From positions 434,001 through 498,000 of the forward strand of contig JAUIRK010001047.1 of NCBI GenBank assembly GCA_030549495.1: a DNA stretch of 64,000 bases, given 5' to 3'. Positions 26,102 to 64,000 of this stretch are shown piece by piece. The notes under the pieces are model-generated. The model was not told the origin of the DNA, searched no databases, and worked only from the letters and a program-made list of their open reading frames with translations. Origin of the DNA: Nectonema munidae. Lineage: Eukaryota; Nematomorpha; Nectonematoida; Nectonematidae. How positions within the stretch are numbered: the first letter of the stretch is position 1; every line of letters starts with the position of its first letter. The position numbers were made by a program, and so were the translations under genes.

Positions 26102-27372
26102 CCTAAAGCATACTCAATGGGAGTCATGGCAGGTTGGTTGAATAATAAAATTAAAGTTTTCAAATGTTACAAAATGTAACAAACGTACTGATAATTTTTA
26201 ATTTTACCTTTGTTGAAAAAAAATTTTAACGCGAGTCTGACAATATTTATTGATATAAAATTGTAACCATTGATAACATTATTTTTCTCTCATTTAAAAA
26301 CAAACAAATTTTCATTTTTGCAAAATGTTTGGTGTATTAAATTATGTTAAAAGTAAAAATTCGAAAATAAAATATGAAAACTTCAAATAAAGAGAGCCTG
26401 TGGGCTAATTAAAGTAAAAACATCTCCTGAGAATTGATGGAACTAAGTTTTTACCAAAAATCTCTGTGATTAATTTGAATAGCTGAACTTTGGTATCACT
26501 AAAAAAGGTTCTGAAAATATTGAACTTATATTCCGCTAAATACTAGTTTCTAACGAGATAAAATAAAATTATTTTTAAATCATAAATCAGGTCATTTTCG
26601 CCCCCCCTCCCCTCCGGTGAAAACACATTGGGAGCGGTCGCCCCACCACCTCGCCACTGCCTCTAATTTATCTGGGATTGAGTTACTTTATCTGGATTTA
26701 TCTGTGAGTGGGTTTTGATTTTCGATTAGAAACGCATAGATAAAAATTATTTAGCCTGAAGTTCGAGAATTATTGGTATTCCATTAAAACGATACCTGAT
26801 TTCAAGGTAATTTAATATAAATTCCTCTGGCAGTAGTGTAATACTCCTTACAGTATTGACTTGTAGGAAGCTTGGATATCAAAAGAAGGCTGTCTGGTAT
26901 ACATGTGTCGTTGGTAAATACTGTCAACAATTTGATTCAGGTGTTTTGAAGTATCAATATCCATTATGGTAGAAGGAATTGAGGTCACAATGCCGTCGTG
27001 TTCATCGTGGGGTTAGAGAAAAAACGACAACGAATTTACTATGATTTATCGAAGATGATGAATTAGATGCAAATATCCTGCCTGTAATCAGTAACAAATG
27101 AATTTTGGGCGAAACATGCGACTTAATGAGTGACCACGCTTCAATATTAAACAAACTACTGGAGACTGAACATAAAATAGAATATTTCAAAAGATCATAT
27201 TCAAAATTCTCAAACATTTGGGGCAGCTCAAGAAACCGTCTTTCAATAGAAAAAACAACAAAACTCCTGAAAATACATTAGAAAAATAATATCGTGAATA
27301 TTTACTAAATTTAAGAAGGAAGTTAGAGGGGGCACAAGAGGAAGTTGAGAAGGAGGGGGCACGGCCCCCCGG

Positions 27373-27387
27373 CAGGGGGCGTAGCCA

Positions 27388-27424
<37 letters not shown>

Positions 27425-27595
27425 CGGGGGGGCAGTGCCACCCCCCCCCCCCCCAAATACCTTTTCTGCCCCCCCCCCCCCCAAATAATTTTATTTTCAA
27501 TATGCTTGCCCCCCTAAATTCCTTGCATGCCCCCCAACTTCCATTTTTTGGCTACGCCACTGCCCCCTTCTCGCTACGCCCCTGCCCTGACCCTA
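27373..27595. mobile_element. Nested MITE ends with long G and C homopolymers
   Basis: CAGGGGGCGTAGCCAG at 27373 faces the inverted TTGGCTACGCCACTG ending at 27562. A second right end of the same type, inverse of CAGGGGCGTAGCGAGAAGG, ends near 27590. Between them are a run of 37 G (27388-27424), one of 7 G, and two runs of 14 C (27441-27454 and 27469-27482). The CAGTGGCGTAGCCA end is common in hAT-like elements of animals. Confidence 0.78.
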
Positions 27596-27663
27596 ACTTT
27601 TTTGACTAATGAGATACGTTGGCTAGGTTGAAAAGAGTATAAAACTTGCCACTAAATCATAAG

Positions 27664-30600
27664 ACAGAAAAATAGAAAATTGGTAGATAAAATAGGTAAG
27701 ATAGCTGTACATAATTGGTAGTTTTATATTTTTTATCCATCGAATTATTTTTGTTTAATAAAATTAAATATTTTTGTTTGTCGGCTTGTTCTACCGATCA
27801 TTTTCCATTCTAAAGTTTATATTTGTTTCTAAAGGATTTTATTTTAAATTTATCTAAAAAAGCAGACGAATAAAGATGGCAGGTTTTATCTTTTTTTTTA
27901 TAATTTATTACTAATTTATTTTTTAAAAGAAATTAATAAAAATCATGAAGATCTCACAAAACTAATAAATTCTATGATAATTGAATTAAAAGAAATTGAT
28001 GAGGAACTTCCTACGAAAAATAATGCCTTGAAGTCTCTCCAGAACGAAGTAAAACCTTAAAATAAAATTTTATTTTAAATGTTTAATCTTTTTTTAAAAG
28101 CTAAAATCTAAGAATGAAACAGTGGAAGAACTTTTAGCAAAATGTATTTATCTTGAAAATGAAACAAAAATTTTCCAGAATATTTTTTTTGAAAAAAAAA
28201 TTAAATTACAGAATACAGTTAAAAGTACATCATTATCATATTATATTTCCTTCTTCTTTTTCAAAAATTTTTTATTATTTTTTTGCGTGTCTTTGGTTTC
28301 TGAACAAGGCAGAGTCAGAGCTGGGGATAAAAGCGTTAATTCGATAACTTTAACGTTAACTTGATGTCCGTTAAACCATAAACTTTTTTTCTAATGATTT
28401 TTAAGTTCATTTTATCTTTTTTTGAAAAGATGAAAAATTTTTGGATTAATTTTTTCAAAAATTGAATATTTTTTAGCTTATTTAGAAATTTTAGAAAAAG
28501 TATGTCTAATCCAAAAAATCAATCTGGGCGTATGTATAGGTATTATTGACAACCAAGATAATGAAAATCCTTGGCCATATTTGGAAGAAGTGGCGTTGCT
28601 TATCCGAAAATTAACTTATTAAAGTACAGAAGTCTGAAGCAGCGTACGAAAAGAAATCATTCGGCTAATTTTAAAAAATTTGAAGAGGTAATCAAATTAA
28701 GCTCACTTCGAGGAAAATCAAATATCGTTACCGGTAGAAAACATGTATCAAACCGACTTTAAGATTTGCTTGTTAAAAGACCGCGTCAACAAACTATAAT
28801 GGAGTCCTTAAAAATTGCTTCTTCTGGCTGAAATATATCTCAGAATGTAGTAGAAAAATAATAATTATATTAATTAAAAATAATTTTCTGTTCAACACTT
28901 TACCATTACACGTAGTTGAATTTAAATCTTTTGAAGCGCTGATTAAAACTTTGAATTCCAGTAAAAGCTATGTATAGAAGAACATTGATTAAAAAAATTG
29001 TCAATCTGAAAACTGATTTAAAACAATATCTAATAAGGTTTTTTTCACTTTTATTAAATACGTACAAATTTGTGTATCCAAACTTTAAGTATTAAAATGT
29101 TCTATATATATATTCTTCTGCAATTTTACGCACAAAATTAAAAAACCCTTTGACTGTTTGGATCACATTTTTGTGTTATTTTTGAATTAAATTTATAAAT
29201 GTCAGTACTCTGGACAAAATTCAATAGGTGGCACCTACAGCTGATTGTTGGATCTGGCAAGACAAAAGCTATTTAGGTATAAGTTATGATTTGCTCAGTT
29301 ATTTGAAGAAGAAGAGTGGCAGTTAGCTGCCGCTTTCCACGCAAAGTTTTCTTCTTATATCGTTACAAAATTTTGACAGAAATAAATGATGAATATAAAA
29401 AAATAAGAAGATAAAGCAATGTTCTTGCAATGTGGAATTTTCTATAGTGAAGAAAGCATAAAACAAATTAAGATGATTTTTTCTGGCATAATAGGGAAAA
29501 AAGCAAAGAATGTAACCAAAAACCAGTAGAAGATAAAGTAAAAAATTTGATAAATTCATGATTACAAACCAAATCCAACCAAGGTCATTTTAACAAACAC
29601 GGCATTTCTTAAGCGCAGCAGTTGAGTGCTTGTTTTCAATTGGGAAGGATATTCTCACGGCTAATAGGGCCTCACTCTCTGATGCCAACTTTGAAAAACT
29701 TCCTTTTTTAAAAGGAAATAATCATTTTGTGAATTTTTTAATTTAGAATAAAAGCCTCAAATTCAGGGTCGTTTTATAAATAGAGTTACTATTGGTTTAA
29801 CGTTAACCTCCCTTAATATCCAACAAAATTAACGAAACTCGGCTTAGCGAAGTAACTTTTTGTATTAACGGTTTTATAGTTAACGAAGTTAATTTTTTGT
29901 TTAACGCTGCCCACCTTTGGGTATAGCTATCCCATTTTTTGAGACCAGTTCATAAATATATATGAAATCAACAGCTTTAATTTAAATAGTGTAAATAACT
30001 TTGCTTTCAACCAGAATCAGAGATTCCTTTCCTATTTTTATACCAAAATCTTGTTTCTTTGCTTTTCCACAAATATTTCTCAACTATTTTGATGTAGTAG
30101 AACAGTGGTTCTTAACCGTATAAGTTATTTAACACCAAAACAATATTTTTCAGTGTTACATTCCTACTTTATTTTATAAAAACAAAAATAATTTTACTTT
30201 AGAAGAAAAAATAAAAAAATTTCAAACGTAAAAACATGACTGGCTAAAGATCGATTATTATTATTTATTAGTTGGCTGGCAATCCAACAGGGAGACTAAA
30301 AATACACATAAAAACCTTACCAGACTACTTAATCTGGAAAGTTAAAAAGAAATTTGACAAACTAAGTGAGAATCATGTTTTTAGCTAACACAAAAAATTT
30401 CAAGTAAATCGAGTGAAAAAGAAAGTTTTTATTAAACTTTGAATAATTATATTTTGGAATGATCGTCTATAGATGTATAAATAGAAACACATATTTATAA
30501 GGAGTACCACTTTTTTTTGTAGAGCATAAGAAATAATTTTTTTTTCAACTTTTCAAAATAGCTTTAGGAAGCTATTAAGTCCGTGTTGATAGGCTACGTT

Positions 30601-31813
30601 TTTTCAAAAAAAAACTTATTTTTATAAGCTTGGCATTTATCATTTTAAATTTACTCATCATACTGCAGAGTTCATCAGTTTTTACCAATTTCTTCATAAC
30701 ACGTTTCAAATTATCAACGAGAAATAATCGTTCTAACCTAGCCCTAACTCTAACCTAGGAATTATTCATTACCTCTATTGTTTTAGGATTTAGAACAATC
30801 AACTTCGCCTGTCTCGTCTCTAACCATATGAATAACACTTTGGGTTAGAACTATAAATTCTTCACACGATTGCAAAGACAAATCAATTGGAAATTTATAG
30901 CTTTTTGCAAACGCTTGCATTTCTTTGAAATTTGGATTTATAGCTTAGAAGATTTTGATCAATTAATCTCTTTCACCTCAGTTCGATGAATCAGCAGTTT
31001 TATTATGATCATGATAGACCAACTCATATTTTGAAAAAATTTCCATATAGTTACAGTTTTGTCAAAAATAGGCTGGTGACCAGGATCTAAAATTGAATTA
31101 ATAGAACAAGTTACTCATGATTTAGTGTTTTCGAGTTTCCGATGGGGAAGTTGAGAAACAGTGATCACTACTCTTTGAATGTAAGGCATTTTTTATCCAT
31201 CCTTATGGCTTTTTCTCAGTTGGTCACAAATGCCTTCTAAGATTTGGATGTTCTAGTACCGAAACAACTGCATGTGTAACAAGAAAACCTTATCGAGACT
31301 ATACAAGCGGTGCCCACACTTTATTAAAACAAGACCAATTTTTAGAAAGAAAAAAATTATTTTTGATATAACATGTTTTTACTTTCTACAAAACTATAGA
31401 TAACTAAGCACACATAGACATATCCATCATTAAAAGAATTAAACTATAGATTATTTTAAGAAACACAACCATCACTTAAAGATAAATTGCAATCACTTAA
31501 TTACAAACATTAATCAAAATATCCAAAAGAAGTATTGGAATAAAACTCCACGTTCCGTGTTTGGTGCAAATATAGTCCGATGTGCGAAGAGGAACTTTAA
31601 TATTTTTCAATCTTCCAAACTTTTCACCTTTATAAAAATATTTCGATTCATATTCTTAAACCTATTTTTTGCATTTATACTTTTTTATTTTGAAATATAG
31701 ATTTCTCATTTGTTGAGGACCAAGTTAGATTAGAAAGAGAACTAAATGAAGTTATGCGAAGAAACAAAAGATTGACTGCACTACTAAATAAACGCAAAAG
31801 TTTTGATCATTAA
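27664..31813 (+). CDS. Unidentified coiled-coil protein, C-terminal exons
   Basis: Three to four exons join in phase on the plus strand: a possible mini-exon 27664-27695 (donor GTAAGA), then 27930-28048, 28101-28224 and 31701-31813. Together they give about 130 residues, charged and Leu-rich with heptad-like spacing (LTKLINSMIIELKEIDEEL, NETVEELLAKCIYLENE, RLERELNEVMRRNKRLTALL), ending RKSFDH then TAA. Two AATAAA signals follow within about 25 bp. The 28049-28100 intron is only 52 bp; the last one is 3.5 kb and holds a hAT remnant. I do not recognise the protein; 5' exons were not found. A centrosomal, kinetochore or ciliary coiled-coil protein is possible, but that is a guess. Confidence 0.6.
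27930..28048 (+). CDS. Coiled-coil gene exon
   Basis: 119 nt after acceptor TTTTTTAAAAG, donor GTAAAA. It begins with two bases completing a split Glu codon (matching the mini-exon's phase-1 end), reads INKNHEDLTKLINSM, IELKEIDEELPTKNN, LKSLQNE and ends in phase 0. Confidence 0.62.
28101..28224 (+). CDS. Coiled-coil gene exon
   Basis: Begins after TTTTTTAAAAG in phase 0 with LKSKNETVEELLAKCIYLEN and continues to KLQNTVK. The donor AAAA|GTACAT ends it in phase 1, the phase the last exon needs. A donor a few bases upstream (ACA|GTTAAA) would not fit that phase. Confidence 0.58.
28316..29919 (+). mobile_element. Decayed hAT transposon in an intron of the coiled-coil gene
   Basis: The ends read CAGAGCTGGGGATAAAAGCG and, inverted, CAAAGGTGGGCAGCGTTAA, both followed by GTTAA/GTTAAC-rich subterminal sequence. 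The flanks GGCAGAGT and GGTATAGC match at only 5 of 8, so the insertion is old. Near 29.6-29.7 kb the plus strand gives AVECLFSIGKDILTANRASL, SDANFEKLPFLK, the hAT dimerisation motif (ER.FS.G.....R..L). The rest of the transposase is unreadable. Confidence 0.78.
29920..31700. other. Intron sequence of the coiled-coil gene with two orphan hAT-type ends
   Basis: ACAGTGGTTCTTAACCGTAT at about 30103 and AAGCGGTGCCCACACTTTAT at about 31304 resemble hAT terminal repeats. Partner ends were not found. No coding signal. Confidence 0.45.
31701..31813 (+). CDS. Coiled-coil gene last exon with poly(A) signals
   Basis: After a T-rich tract and acceptor GAAATATAG, 113 nt read FSFVEDQVRLERELNEVMRR, NKRLTALLNK and RKSFDH, then TAA. 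AATAAA occurs at 31814-31819 and again about 15 bp later. The run of charged Leu-containing heptads and the close poly(A) signals make a genuine 3' exon likely. Confidence 0.62.
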
Positions 31814-31829
31814 AATAAAGTAATGTTAT

Positions 31830-33867
31830 AAAAATAAAGTGTACTATAAAACAATTTAAATCTACTATCTTATAAATTCTAATGAAAAAATCTGTTAAAA
31901 TTTGAAATGGTAGTGAGCTAAAAAAATTTTTTTTTGACCAATTGATAAAATATATACTAATAAAATATATATATTTTAGTGACAAAAAAAAAATTTTTCA
32001 GAAAACTTGATATAAAAAAATAATAGTAAAATGACATCATTTAGGTGTTTTTTTTGTTTAATCAAAAAAAAATTTTTCCATTGCTACAAAACTCTCTTTA
32101 ATTGTAGTTGTAATAAAATTGATTTTATTGCACAGATTTTATAGGTCAATAAAATTATTCTTTTTAATTGAGTCAGTCAATTCAATTTTATCTTTATTTT
32201 GTGATATGAGATGAACTGAAAAGTATATTAAGAAATCTATAAGCATTTGATTGACGCTTTATATAAAATTGTTGAAAAAGAATTTTATCACTCATTCATT
32301 TCTAAGGACTTATCTTATGCTAATCTAATAAAAAGACATGAAATTGTTTGTTATATTTTTCAATGGCGTTACATTCTTTATTTGAAACCTTATTTTTGAA
32401 TCCTAGAATATTTTAATAAACATATTGATAGCTTAAATTAAAAAAACCAGGAGTAACGTTTCAAAATGTTTTTTTAATAAAATAAATCATCCTTCGACTC
32501 AGCGAGTCTTTGTCAAATGACTTCAAATAAATAAGCTGCTTTAAAGATCGATGGTATGGTGCTTTGTGTTGACGGGGAATAAAAAGTGGTTGGCTCTCTG
32601 CTCAGGAGAGATAGAGAGCGCCTACTTCACAAGAGTCAAAATTTATCTCTATTTGTATTTCACGCAGTATACTCGTCTATAACCAAGAAGTAAAAAATAT
32701 AAAATATATTTAAAACATATTTTTAATATAAATATTACAGACATACTGCTTATTGTGCTTTTTTATTTGCAAAATGTTTCAACAATTTCATATTCTATCA
32801 GGGTTATGATATGCCTATGAGGCTTTAGGTAAAAGGTACGGTGGCACTACTTGGGGAAAAATTCAGTGGCTCCCCAGGTCCCACATTTTTGTGTTTTACT
32901 ATGACAAGTTATTAACGACGCCACTGTCAAAATTCATTTAAATCAGAATTAAAAGACGTGTATTCTATGTATATATATTTTTTAATTTGCCCAGTCTCCT
33001 CTGTTATAAAGTAAAAAATATACACACCATTTTAAGGGGTATATTTAAGCTTTGAATTTTAAACTTCTTAATGGTGTAGTTAGATTAAAGAGAGAATGAA
33101 GCACAAATTGTTGGTAAACCAAAAAAATGTAAAGCATGTAGAGATCAAGACAGTTGAATTTAATACTTGAATATTTTGATTAAAACGTAGATGTATAAAA
33201 CTTGGTTGTTTTTTAGCCTATACGAAGATACATTTAACTTTCTTTGGCTTTTTTCTATTAAGAAGAGGATCTTCTAAAATTTGGATTTATCACGGATTTT
33301 AATATCTTTTAACAACTGAAGCCACCCAAGCAAAAATAATTCGCTGCAAATCCTGATTTGTGGAAACAATAACAACTCCTTTATTGTCAGTAAATAAGTA
33401 ATCAAAATTAATAGGAGTGATACAATTATTTTTCACGCATCTTTTGAAGCTATAAAATGGAATTTAGCATTTTTGATCTTCTCAACGTAGGATTTAGCAA
33501 TAATATATATCAGAAAAAGGAACTAAAAACTATGATAGATCAAAAACAGAATAAATGGTCACTCTATCGTAGACAGTCTTTTTTTTAGAGATTTGTGAGA
33601 CAAAAATGGCAATTAAAAATCCATTTGAGCAAATTGAATATTTTCAAAATAATAAAATATATATTTTTCAAGCAATAAAAGCTTTGGTAGAAGATGGCAA
33701 AGATTAAAAAGTATACAACAAAGAGTCAAAAATTCAAACTTTGAAAAAAACTTTATTGAATATAAAATATTGAGAATTTGAAAAATGGATCTTTGATGCA
33801 ATCATAAACTCTAAAAAAAAAGGAAGGAAACAAAAATGTAAGTAAAGAAAAGTATAATTAAAATCAC
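31830..33867. other. Region between the two convergent genes
   Basis: The coiled-coil gene ends at 31813 on the plus strand and the MBT gene runs toward it on the minus strand. Its last exon and poly(A) site should lie here or beyond but were not found. A MITE-like end (inverse of CAGTGGCGTCGTTAATAA) is at about 32926. A 33-codon plus-strand frame after a T-rich acceptor at about 33.6 kb is unrecognised. Confidence 0.45.
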
Positions 33868-61465
<27,598 letters not shown>

Positions 61466-61574
61466 CTGGAATGAGAAAAAAATTTCATTGTAATCGCAAC
61501 ATATGGCACTAATGCGTGAAGCAAAAAAAGCATTTAAAAAGGGAAAAATATATCAAAGGAAGAATTTAAAGAGG

Positions 61575-61660
61575 CGACTTGTATGACGCCAATGTCCTAA
61601 AAATGAAAATCGACTGCTTTAGATATGTAAAATTAGATTGAAAAAGAAGGCAGAGTGTGC
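61575..61660. repeat. Dispersed repeat family B, copy near 61.6 kb
   Basis: ACTTGTATGACGCCAATGTC, then GAAAATCGACTGCTTTAGAT and ATGTAAAATTAGATTGAAAA line up with the copy at 61205-61320 in the same orientation. Confidence 0.55.
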
Positions 61661-61873
61661 GGGTAGGAAAAGTTTGAATGCGGTCTAACATAACATCAAA
61701 AATTATAAGGGAGTTTGAAGTACAATATTCTTTCATAGATGAATAGCTTAGCTAATCTAAATAATAGTGGTTTGAAAAATTTAACGAAAACTCAATTTTG
61801 CATTAAAAAAATACCATTTCAACATATATATAAATAAATCCGCTTAAAATGCTTTGAAAATTTAGGTAAGCAT

Positions 61874-62207
61874 TCATTTTAATGAGTTCTGCGAGTATGC
61901 GGTTGTTAACGAAAAGCGACGAAGATAATTTTTGCGGATGCGGCCAAGCGCTGATGAATTTTTGAGAGTATTAGCGTGTGAAGAAGGAAATTTCATTCTT
62001 CGATTAGCATAGCAATTTAAAATCATATCTTTTAGTTGCTTTTTAGTAGGGTGGAAACTGAATATTCTTCTATTTGAACAAAAAACTTCATTGAGGTGGT
62101 TGTCGTTCAAGAGATCCAAGAATAATATCGATCTTTTGAGTAAATCGGAAAAAACATATACTGTAAATACTCTGTTCAAAAATGGAGTATGGCAAAACGA
62201 ATATTTA
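61874..62207 (-). CDS. Candidate terminal exon of an unidentified gene
   Basis: Open for 110 codons from acceptor TTTAACTTTTAG to TGA at 61874-61876. It is basic and contains FCSNRRIFSFHPTKKQLKD, NCYANRRMKFPSSH and LGRIRKNYLRRF. It lies just upstream of the first recognised MBT exon on the same strand. It is not an FCS zinc finger, since the cysteine spacing is wrong, and it ends in a stop, so it is probably not part of the MBT transcript. A second strong acceptor (TTTTGTTTCAG) with a short open frame lies upstream near 62.34 kb. Identity unknown. Confidence 0.35.
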
Positions 62208-62639
62208 CTAAAAGTTAAAATAAAAAATCATTGAGCTTAAGCAATTTAAATATTGACAAATTTCAAACAATTTAAGCATAGTTGCAGAATCTTAATCCAG
62301 AAATTAAATTCAAGTGGCAAGTGCATATAAGCTACGATATCCTGAAACAAAATAAATGTTCACAGCACAAATACAAAACGATGGAGAAACAAAACGACTT
62401 AGTCAATGTGATAAAATGAGCGCTTGCTTGATTTCCTCCTCATCCTATTTCTATTTCACACAGAAGGAAACAATATGGCATATTCACTTTTTATATAAGC
62501 TAACATAGAACTTGCCTATCAAGTTAGATAGATGATTATGTGTTGTCTTGCAAGCAGTGCTGGATCAAATACTTATATTCGAGTCTTAAATTCAAATACA
62601 TAAATTCTTCTACCATCAAAACCAATAATACAAATCTTT

Positions 62640-62725
62640 ATATTAATTTCAATGCTTGACCCTTGCTAGCCGGGACAAAGGGCAGGCGTTCCTCATAGGC
62701 AAATGGAAAAAGAAGATGATGATTT
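62640..62725 (+). repeat. 3' end of an RTE-like LINE
   Basis: GACCCTTGCTAGCCGGGACA, then GGGCAGGCGTT and a GAAGATGATGATT tail. GCTAGC near GGGAC, followed by an ATGATGAT tail, is also how the LINE at 49.8 kb ends. Only about 85 bp are present, so this is a severely 5'-truncated insertion or relic. Confidence 0.55.
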
Positions 62726-63119
62726 ATTAATTAGAAAGTACAATTACAAATCCTTTTTTCAATAAACTTAAAAAAATAAATTTTTTTTTCATTCCCCCTA
62801 TATGATATAACTTTTCTTTGAACAATTTCAAATCAATATCTTTAATAATTTAAGAAGGATTTCATATAAGGGAATTTAAGCTAAAAAAAATATGTAAATA
62901 TTTATTTAAAAAATACATTTGTAATATCAAAATTACAGCTCTAAAAGTTTAGAGGGATATTGTGCTCTTTTAGAAGTGTAAAAATTTCCGGTTTGTTGAA
63001 CACTCTCTATGATGGATAACACCCTGGTATGTTCGTAGCTGCTTTTATATTCTGTTGTTTTTTTTACATCGCGCAAGTATTTCAATGAGTTTACATCAAA
63101 ATTTTGAGTTGCTTTCATT

Positions 63120-64000
63120 GATATCAAAAAAGATGTAGAGAAGTTGATAACTTATGAATCTGGCGGTTATAGAACAACGATTGACTACATTCTAGTAAGA
63201 AAAGTTAAAAACGTCAAGTCGATTCCTGGTGAAAAGGTGATGTTGCAACACCGGCTACTGACGATAGATATTTTATTAAAGAAAACAGCGAGTGGCCAAA
63301 GAGTGCAGAGAAACTTGGTTAAGACATGGAGGTTAAAGGACATGAAAGTTCAAAAGGGAATGAAAGAAAAAGCTGAAAGTTCTATCGATAAAAATGCTGA
63401 ATGGGATGAAATCATTGTAGAAGTATCAAAAATAATGAGGGAAGTATGTGGAAAATCCAAAGGAGGCGATAGAAAAATAACCTGGTGGTGAAATAATGAT
63501 ACCGTGAAGAAGGCATTGAAGGAGAAGAAAGAGAAGTATAAAGTAGGGGGGGGGGGGGAAGAGAGAAGCGAAGAAACAAGAAAAATGTATGTAATTTACA
63601 TACATTTACATACATCAGAAACAACGCTAAGAAGGTCATTTGTAAAAGCAATGCAAATATTATATATTGAAGCGGAAAAAATGATCAGCCACGTTTTTCG
63701 AATGGCAAAGACGAGTGCAAAGAGCAAGAAGGATGTTATGGGAAATCCATGCATGAGAGATCAAAATGGACAGTTGAAGCTACACTTGGATGATAGACTG
63801 AAGCTATGGAAGGATTACTGTGACGAATTATTAAATAAAGAATATACATATGACAAAATATTGGAAACTAGACCTAATGAAGGACCGGCTACGTTGGTTG
63901 GGACATCTTGAAAGAATGGATGCACAAAACTTGACAAAAAGAATTAGAAATGAAAATGTTAATGGAAAAGTGAAGAGAGGTAGACCAAATAAGACGAGGG
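63120..64000 (+). mobile_element. RTE-like LINE, internally deleted, running off the window
   Basis: The plus strand has the end of the endonuclease (YESGGYRTTIDYILVRK, QHRLLTIDILLKK), the linker (KTWRLKDMKVQKG, KGGDRKITWW, HVFRMAKTSAKSKKDVMGNP) and then jumps near 63870 to DRLRWLGHLERMDAQN and KRGRPNKT. The whole reverse-transcriptase core is missing. A TGA at 63489-63491 stands where WWWN is expected, and a G run at 63546-63556 interrupts the frame. HVFRMA and LRWLGHLERMD match the copy at 40.8-42.8 kb, so both belong to one family. Confidence 0.88.

Noticed and set aside
27187-27500. Minus-strand frames with long poly-proline and poly-glycine
   Set aside because: They are translations of the homopolymer G/C runs inside MITE ends.
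33600-33712. A plus-strand mini-gene starting MAIKNPFEQIEYF
   Set aside because: Only 33 codons after a T-rich acceptor, with no partner exons found and no known family.

Overview
The window is AT-rich nuclear DNA from an animal, most likely an invertebrate; I cannot name the species. The evidence is a split Polycomb-type gene with GT-AG introns from about 60 bp to almost 9 kb, a second split gene, and dense transposon remains from many superfamilies (hAT, piggyBac, pogo/Tigger-like, RTE-like and I/Nimb-like LINEs, a tRNA-derived SINE, a Ty3/Gypsy fossil). Nothing looks bacterial, viral or organellar.

The main host gene lies on the minus strand from 61465 down to 33868. Ten exons with matching splice phases encode a four-MBT-repeat chromatin protein of the L3MBTL2/MBTD1 family, closest from memory to L3MBTL2. 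MBT1 is in exons at 61.4, 55.6 and 54.4 kb, MBT2 at 51.5, 51.3 and 47.3 kb, MBT3 at 38.9 and 38.5 kb, and MBT4 at 34.7 and 33.9 kb. One small exon between 47.2 and 38.9 kb, and the 5' part that holds the FCS zinc finger in relatives, were not found. Its introns hold a near-complete piggyBac (56945-60635, TTAA on both sides), a hAT with an RTE-like LINE inserted in it (39655-43371 around 40817-42830), pogo-like MITEs and three more LINE pieces.

A second candidate gene, plus strand, about 27.66-31.81 kb, encodes the C-terminal coiled coil of an unidentified protein. Three exons join in phase, and the 3.5-kb last intron holds a decayed hAT. A minus-strand membrane ORF at 23653-24159 resembles the last part of a seven-helix receptor. 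A candidate terminal exon of unknown identity lies at 61874-62207 (minus).

The left third (1-23.5 kb) has no convincing host gene. It holds short MITEs, a foldback element at 10951-11180, a Ty3/Gypsy fossil near 9.9-10.56 kb, a well bounded but broken hAT at 15495-17933 with a perfect 8-bp target duplication, a probable LINE tail ending in a (CTAC)n tract, and a hAT 5' end carrying a SINE. Around 24.6-27.6 kb there are homopolymer G/C runs in MITE ends. The right edge (63.12 kb onward) is an RTE-like LINE that has lost its reverse-transcriptase core and runs out of the window.
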